The translations under genes were made by a program, and so were the position numbers. Below are positions 60,297 to 64,000 of a stretch of DNA of 64,000 nucleotides, in pieces. The stretch's first letter is position 1. Each line of letters begins with the position of its first letter. A model generated the notes under the pieces. The model was not told where the DNA came from and did not search any database. It saw only the letters and a list, made by a program, of their open reading frames with translations. Source of the DNA: JAABVY01 sp964496505 (lineage in GTDB: Bacteria > Zixibacteria > MSB-5A5 > JAABVY01); NCBI GenBank assembly GCA_964496505.1, contig CAZBZV010000001.1, forward strand, positions 135,108-199,107, given 5' to 3'.

Positions 60297-61943
60297 ATGA
60301 TTTCTCTTAAAGATGTCTCATACAAGGTGGAATCGGAAGACGGCGATTCAGTTGAAATACTCAGCAACGTTAACCTGGAAATCAGGAGCGGCGAAAAAGT
60401 AGCGTTAATGGGGGCTAACGGCACCGGTAAAACCACCCTTGCCAGGCTGATTGGCGGCATAATAATGCCAACCACCGGGGAAATCAAGATAAACCACCAA
60501 AACACATCCGATCCTGAGTTCAGGGAGAATCTTGGTAGAAAGACGGCGCTTCTGTTTCAGAATCCGGATCATCAAATTGTCTCAGTTAATGTCGAAAGAG
60601 AGCTTGCACTGGGCCCCGAAAATTATGGCTATACCAGCGATGAAATCCACGCCATGATAAATGAATATATGGATAGATACAGCCTTGAGGCCGTCTTAAA
60701 GAGCCAGCCTCATAAATTGTCCGGCGGGGAAAAGCGAAGGCTGGGTCTTGCATCTGTGATGATCCTCGAACCGGATATTCTCATTCTCGATGAGCCGATG
60801 GCGCATCTTGATATGGTTGGCAGAATGCTATTTAAAGAGGAGCTTGAGAAGATTCTGCAAGATAATTTTATGACACTGATTTATATCACTCAAAATCTGG
60901 AAGAGGTTCTTGATTTTGACAGGCTGGTTGTTATGAATGGCGGACATATTCGCAAAGAAAGCTCAGTTGCAGAAGCGCTCAATGAGGGCAAGGATCTTGA
61001 AAAGTACGGCATCGAGTTTCCAATCTGGCTTGAAATGGAAAATGAAGACGCAATCAACAGGCAGGAGATAAAAGACAAAATCAGATCCAGAAAAGTGGAC
61101 GAAAAATCAAGTGAAGAATCTAAAGCTGTTTTGGAATGCAATGATATCTGCTTTGGATGGAAAGGCCGGGATAGAATAATCAATGATCTGAATCTGAAAC
61201 TGTTTTCAGGAAAAGTCCACGGGCTTCTGGGGCCGACAGGCTGCGGGAAAACAACATTGGCATTGCTCCTGGGGGGATTGATTGAACCTGAAAAAGGCAG
61301 CATTGAATTGAATGGGGTAAATGCAACCCAGAGTGATTTGATAAAAGCTGTGTCCTATATCTTTCAGAATCCGGAGCGCGGGATGTTTGCCGATTCTGTT
61401 TATGATGATATTGCTTATGGTCCGAAGAATTTTGGATATAAGGATAATGCTCTCATTGAAGCTGTTAAAAAATCATTTGAGCTGGTCGGATTAGACTTTG
61501 ACAGATTCAAGGATCGTTCACCGCATACACTCTCCGGAGGCGAGGCACGGCTGGCAGCTATTGCAGGAGGTATAGCTTCCAATAAAGATATTATTATAAT
61601 GGATGAACCCAGCGAGGAGCTTGATTATAGCGGCCGCCTGAGAATAAAGACGATAGTAGAACAATTAGCCAAAGATGGAAAAACGGTCCTTCTGATATCT
61701 CATGACTCCGATTTTCTATTTGAGGTATGCGATTATTTGATGCTCTGGCAGAATTCTTCTGTTGATTTTCAGAAAAAGTTCGATATGTATGACAAATCGG
61801 ATATTTTCGAAAATACACAGGTTGAAATGCCGAAGATACTGCAATTTGCCAATAGATTGCAGCTTCTGCCCGATTTTAAGGCCTCGGGGATAAGTGCACT
61901 TACTGATATACATTCTATATTGCCATCGAAAAACCGATTTTAA
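60297..61943 (+). CDS. Fused two-domain ECF/CbiO-type ABC ATPase
   Basis: A 548-residue protein with two ABC ATPase domains in one chain. Domain 1 (about 1-245): Walker A GANGTGKT, signature LSGGEKRRLGLAS, Walker B ILILDEPMAHLD. Domain 2 (about 275-500): Walker A GPTGCGKT, signature LSGGEARLAAIAGG, Walker B IIIMDEPSEELD. The Q-loop QNPDHQIV is typical of energy-coupling-factor ATPases that power vitamin or metal uptake. No EcfT or substrate-binding subunit is adjacent, so the substrate cannot be told. The ribosome-binding site is weak. Confidence 0.88.
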   Translation: MISLKDVSYKVESEDGDSVEILSNVNLEIRSGEKVALMGANGTGKTTLARLIGGIIMPTTGEIKINHQNTSDPEFRENLGRKTALLFQNPDHQIVSVNVERELALGPENYGYTSDEIHAMINEYMDRYSLEAVLKSQPHKLSGGEKRRLGLASVMILEPDILILDEPMAHLDMVGRMLFKEELEKILQDNFMTLIYITQNLEEVLDFDRLVVMNGGHIRKESSVAEALNEGKDLEKYGIEFPIWLEMENEDAINRQEIKDKIRSRKVDEKSSEESKAVLECNDICFGWKGRDRIINDLNLKLFSGKVHGLLGPTGCGKTTLALLLGGLIEPEKGSIELNGVNATQSDLIKAVSYIFQNPERGMFADSVYDDIAYGPKNFGYKDNALIEAVKKSFELVGLDFDRFKDRSPHTLSGGEARLAAIAGGIASNKDIIIMDEPSEELDYSGRLRIKTIVEQLAKDGKTVLLISHDSDFLFEVCDYLMLWQNSSVDFQKKFDMYDKSDIFENTQVEMPKILQFANRLQLLPDFKASGISALTDIHSILPSKNRF

Positions 61944-61969
61944 CTGTATCAAATCCGCTAAACGGTTTC

Positions 61970-61997
61970 TTGACAACGGGAGATTAATAAATATCTT
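61970..61997 (+). promoter_or_regulatory. Sigma-70 type promoter before the glycosyltransferase
   Basis: TTGACA (61970-61975), a 16-nt spacer and TATCTT (61992-61997). Predicted transcription start is about 100 nt before the coding region. Confidence 0.5.
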
Positions 61998-62100
61998 ATA
62001 CAGCCATATTATTTTGGTATAATTTGGAATATATGGTTCTGTTTGGGTTATAATTTTTCGATAATATAACTGGCATAACTGATTGCAGGAGGATTAAAAA

Positions 62101-63171
62101 ATCCCAGGTGGACAAAGAGGAAGCTACCGGAGAAGAAAGACGCCCGGCCGAATATCGGTTGTAGTGCCGGCCTATAATGAAGCCGGGAACATCCCCATTC
62201 TGGTAGAGAAGTTGAACGAAATGTTCAGACAAAGCCGTCTGAGGGGAGAGGTAATAATAGTCAATGACGGTTCCACTGACGAGACCCAGAAACAGGCACA
62301 GGAGGCTGCCTCAAGATACCGCTGGCTTAGAGTGATCAATCATAAAGTCAATCGCGGTATGACCGCTGCCCTGGAAACCGGATTCGGTATGGCGCGCGGT
62401 AAGACATTGTTGTTGTGGCCTGCCGATCTGCAGTACATGCCCGATGACATCCCCAAAATGGTAGCCAAAATCGAAGACGGCTATGATGTTGTTTGCGGAT
62501 GGAAACAGGGCAAGTACGGCCTAAAGCGCTTCGCCTCATTTTTCTACAACCTTTTATCCAGATGGATTTTCAAGTTGAAAGTGCACGACTTAAATTCGGT
62601 CAAGGCTTTCAGGAAAGAGGTTGTGGAAGATATGCCCCATCTGCGTGAAGGCTGGCATCGATATCTGGTGGTGCTGGCAGCCCAGAAGGGCTACAAGGTG
62701 GGCGAGGTGAAGGTCAAGCTGTATCCGCGAAAACACGGTAAATCCAAATTCGGATTCTGGAGAATACCTGCTGGAATTTCAGACCTGTTTTCGGTCAAAT
62801 TCCAGATGTCATTTCTCCGCAAGCCGCTTTTGTTTTTCGGATCGATTGGATTCATACTTTGCTTTTTAGGGTTGCTCGTCGGTTTAGTTGCGCTGTATTT
62901 GCGTTTTATCCTGTACGAAGGTTATCGTCCGCTTTTGTATCTTGTGATGCTTCTGGAATCTCTGGGTGTGATGCTTTTCATGCTCGGATTTCTGGCCGAA
63001 GCGATGATTTACTTTCAGGATGAAATCTCCGCCCTGCGCAAAGAAAACAAGCGCATGCTTGACAAGCTGAATGCCTTGAATGACATTCGCAAAAAGGTTC
63101 GTACCGTGCAGTCAAAAGTCGATAAGGCTGTACCTAATCCCCACAAGGGCGGGAACCAGAAGCGGTCTTAA
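62101..63171 (+). CDS. Family 2 glycosyltransferase with two membrane helices
   Basis: A GT2 (dolichyl-phosphate mannosyl/ArnC-like) enzyme: ISVVVPAYNEAGNIPILVEK, the nucleotide site IIVNDGSTDETQ, LLWPADLQYMPDDI (DxD-like ADLQ), and two C-terminal membrane segments, then a basic coiled-coil tail. The first ATG/GTG-type codon (GTG 62164) would delete the first strand SVVV. The frame is open back to a TAA at 62095, and AGGAGG (62087-62092) lies 8 nt before an ATC at 62101, so a non-standard AUC start is proposed. Without it, a sequencing indel in the A-run at 62096-62101 could hide the true start. Confidence 0.75.
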   Translation: MPGGQRGSYRRRKTPGRISVVVPAYNEAGNIPILVEKLNEMFRQSRLRGEVIIVNDGSTDETQKQAQEAASRYRWLRVINHKVNRGMTAALETGFGMARGKTLLLWPADLQYMPDDIPKMVAKIEDGYDVVCGWKQGKYGLKRFASFFYNLLSRWIFKLKVHDLNSVKAFRKEVVEDMPHLREGWHRYLVVLAAQKGYKVGEVKVKLYPRKHGKSKFGFWRIPAGISDLFSVKFQMSFLRKPLLFFGSIGFILCFLGLLVGLVALYLRFILYEGYRPLLYLVMLLESLGVMLFMLGFLAEAMIYFQDEISALRKENKRMLDKLNALNDIRKKVRTVQSKVDKAVPNPHKGGNQKRS

Positions 63172-63193
63172 TTTAAGATTTGCCGGAAATTGT

Positions 63194-63232
63194 AACGAGT
63201 TCTCCGGATTAATTCCAGAGAACTCGTTTTTT
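63194..63232. terminator. Bidirectional intrinsic terminator
   Basis: AACGAGTTCTC (63194-63204) and GAGAACTCGTT (63218-63228) form a perfect 11-bp stem followed by T residues. It separates the convergent glycosyltransferase and dihydroorotase genes. Confidence 0.88.
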
Positions 63233-63239
63233 ATAGCTG

Positions 63240-64000
63240 CTAATCCTCAGAATAGACAATCTTGCCGTTGACAATCGTGCAGACCGCCTTGCCGGTCAGG
63301 GTCTTGCCGATATAGGGCGAATTGCGCGACTTGGAACGGAATTTCTCGGGATCTACGACCCATTTCTTGTTAGGATCGATCACAGTAATATCGGCAGCAT
63401 AGCCTTTTTTGAGCGCTCCTGCCTCAAGGCCCAGAATCTCCGCAGGACGGGTAGACATGGCCCTGACAAGACCTTTCCAGTTCAGGTGTCTTTTCTTAAC
63501 CAGATAGGTTATACATACACCCAGTGATGTTTCAAGTCCGATGATGCCGTTGGGAGCAAGGTCGAATTCGACATCTTTCGATTCCGGAGAATGAGGAGCA
63601 TGATCGGAGGCTATGCAGTCGATTGTACCCTCGACCAGGCCCTTTATCAATGCGCGCGCATCATCTTTTGACCTCAGCGGCGGAGACATCTTCAGGCTGG
63701 GGTCGAAGTCCTCCGCGATCATCTCGTCATACAGCGAGAAGTGATGAGGAGTAACCTCCGCGGTAAGATCGATCTTGAACTTTTTGGCCTGCCTGATCAG
63801 TTCTACCGCGCCTGCTGTAGAAATATGCGCGAAATGCAGTTTGCCGCCGGTGTACTGCGCCAGGAGTGTGTCGCGGGCAACCATGATTTCCTCTGCGACC
63901 GAGGGTACGCCCTTCATGCCAAGACGGGTGGAGATAAAGCCTTCGTTCATAACACCGCCGGCGGTAAGCGAGAGATCTTCGGCATGCTCGATGATCGGTA
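63240..64000 (-). CDS. pyrC: Dihydroorotase (N-terminus beyond the window)
   Basis: The C-terminal 253 residues of a dihydroorotase, the third step of pyrimidine synthesis (type I, PyrC/allantoinase-like). Visible motifs: HISTAGAVELIRQAK (metal His), EVTPHHFSLYD, SDHAPHSPESK (catalytic Asp and His) and the C-terminal GKTLTGKAVCTIVNGKIVY. The frame continues past the window edge (PIIEHAEDLSLTAGGV), so the N-terminal metal-binding HxH is not seen. Type I enzymes usually have about 420-430 residues. Confidence 0.93.
   Translation of the reverse strand, partial: PIIEHAEDLSLTAGGVMNEGFISTRLGMKGVPSVAEEIMVARDTLLAQYTGGKLHFAHISTAGAVELIRQAKKFKIDLTAEVTPHHFSLYDEMIAEDFDPSLKMSPPLRSKDDARALIKGLVEGTIDCIASDHAPHSPESKDVEFDLAPNGIIGLETSLGVCITYLVKKRHLNWKGLVRAMSTRPAEILGLEAGALKKGYAADITVIDPNKKWVVDPEKFRSKSRNSPYIGKTLTGKAVCTIVNGKIVYSED

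Overview
The window is a 64 kb chromosomal segment of a motile, Gram-negative-type (diderm) bacterium. Diderm traits are a TonB-dependent receptor, two separate heptose-activation genes and periplasmic signal peptides. The flagellar gene order (motE-like, fliK, flgD, small flagellar-operon protein, flgE, flbD, fliL-M-N-O-P-Q-R, flhB-A-F-G, fliA) is the order seen in Firmicutes, Thermotogae and several deep-branching diderms. Secreted proteins with dockerin-like tails, many intergenic palindromes and the mix of families suggest a candidate phylum of the FCB group (for example Zixibacteria or a relative). That placement is inference; no 16S gene is present.

Layout. 1-16.8 kb: a dense flagellar export, hook and switch operon ending in sigma-28 (fliA) and a small Lys-rich protein. 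16.8-28.0 kb: a regulatory extension of the flagellar locus. It holds a 912-residue protein carrying a catalytically degenerate IS256/Mutator transposase fold, a DUF2225 protein, two PilZ (c-di-GMP) proteins, a secreted protein, a PAS-GAF histidine kinase with a decayed ATPase domain, response regulators, and a CheB-like protein without its catalytic His behind a near-consensus sigma-28 promoter, then a DUF342/FapA protein. 28.0-32.3 kb: intergenic repeats, tRNA-Gly(CCC), a DUF512 radical-SAM protein, der and rlmN. 32.3-36.0 kb: a cobalamin riboswitch controlling a BtuB-type receptor and a BtuG-like beta-propeller with a dockerin tail. 36.5-43.6 kb: YdjC-like deacetylase, mutS2, VOC protein, DUF1579, GH57 branching enzyme and DUF3467. 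43.6-49.6 kb: heptose kinase and nucleotidyltransferase, TPR protein, M24 peptidase, accB, pilT and a tandem-receiver protein. 49.6-52.7 kb: methyltransferase, OsmC, a small four-Cys protein and a sigma-54 activator with a probable enhancer site. 52.7-54.0 kb: palindromic repeats and small ORFs. 54.0-59.9 kb: accC, gcvH, gcvPA, a small DUF2007-like protein, a thioredoxin-fold protein whose first active-site Cys codon is TGA (probable selenocysteine), and gcvPB. 60.3-64.0 kb: fused two-domain ECF-type ATPase, family 2 glycosyltransferase and a truncated dihydroorotase.

How the parts fit. The first 28 kb looks like one motility programme: export gate, C-ring and hook, assembly and number control (FlhF/FlhG), sigma-28, then c-di-GMP-responsive PilZ proteins and chemotaxis-like or two-component proteins, one cluster visibly under sigma-28. 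The strongest candidates for new biology are the probable selenoprotein inside the glycine-cleavage operon (57480-58460), the domesticated transposase fold in the flagellar locus (16864-19602), the sigma-54/enhancer/Cys-rich protein module (50869-52645), and the BtuG-like dockerin protein under B12 control.
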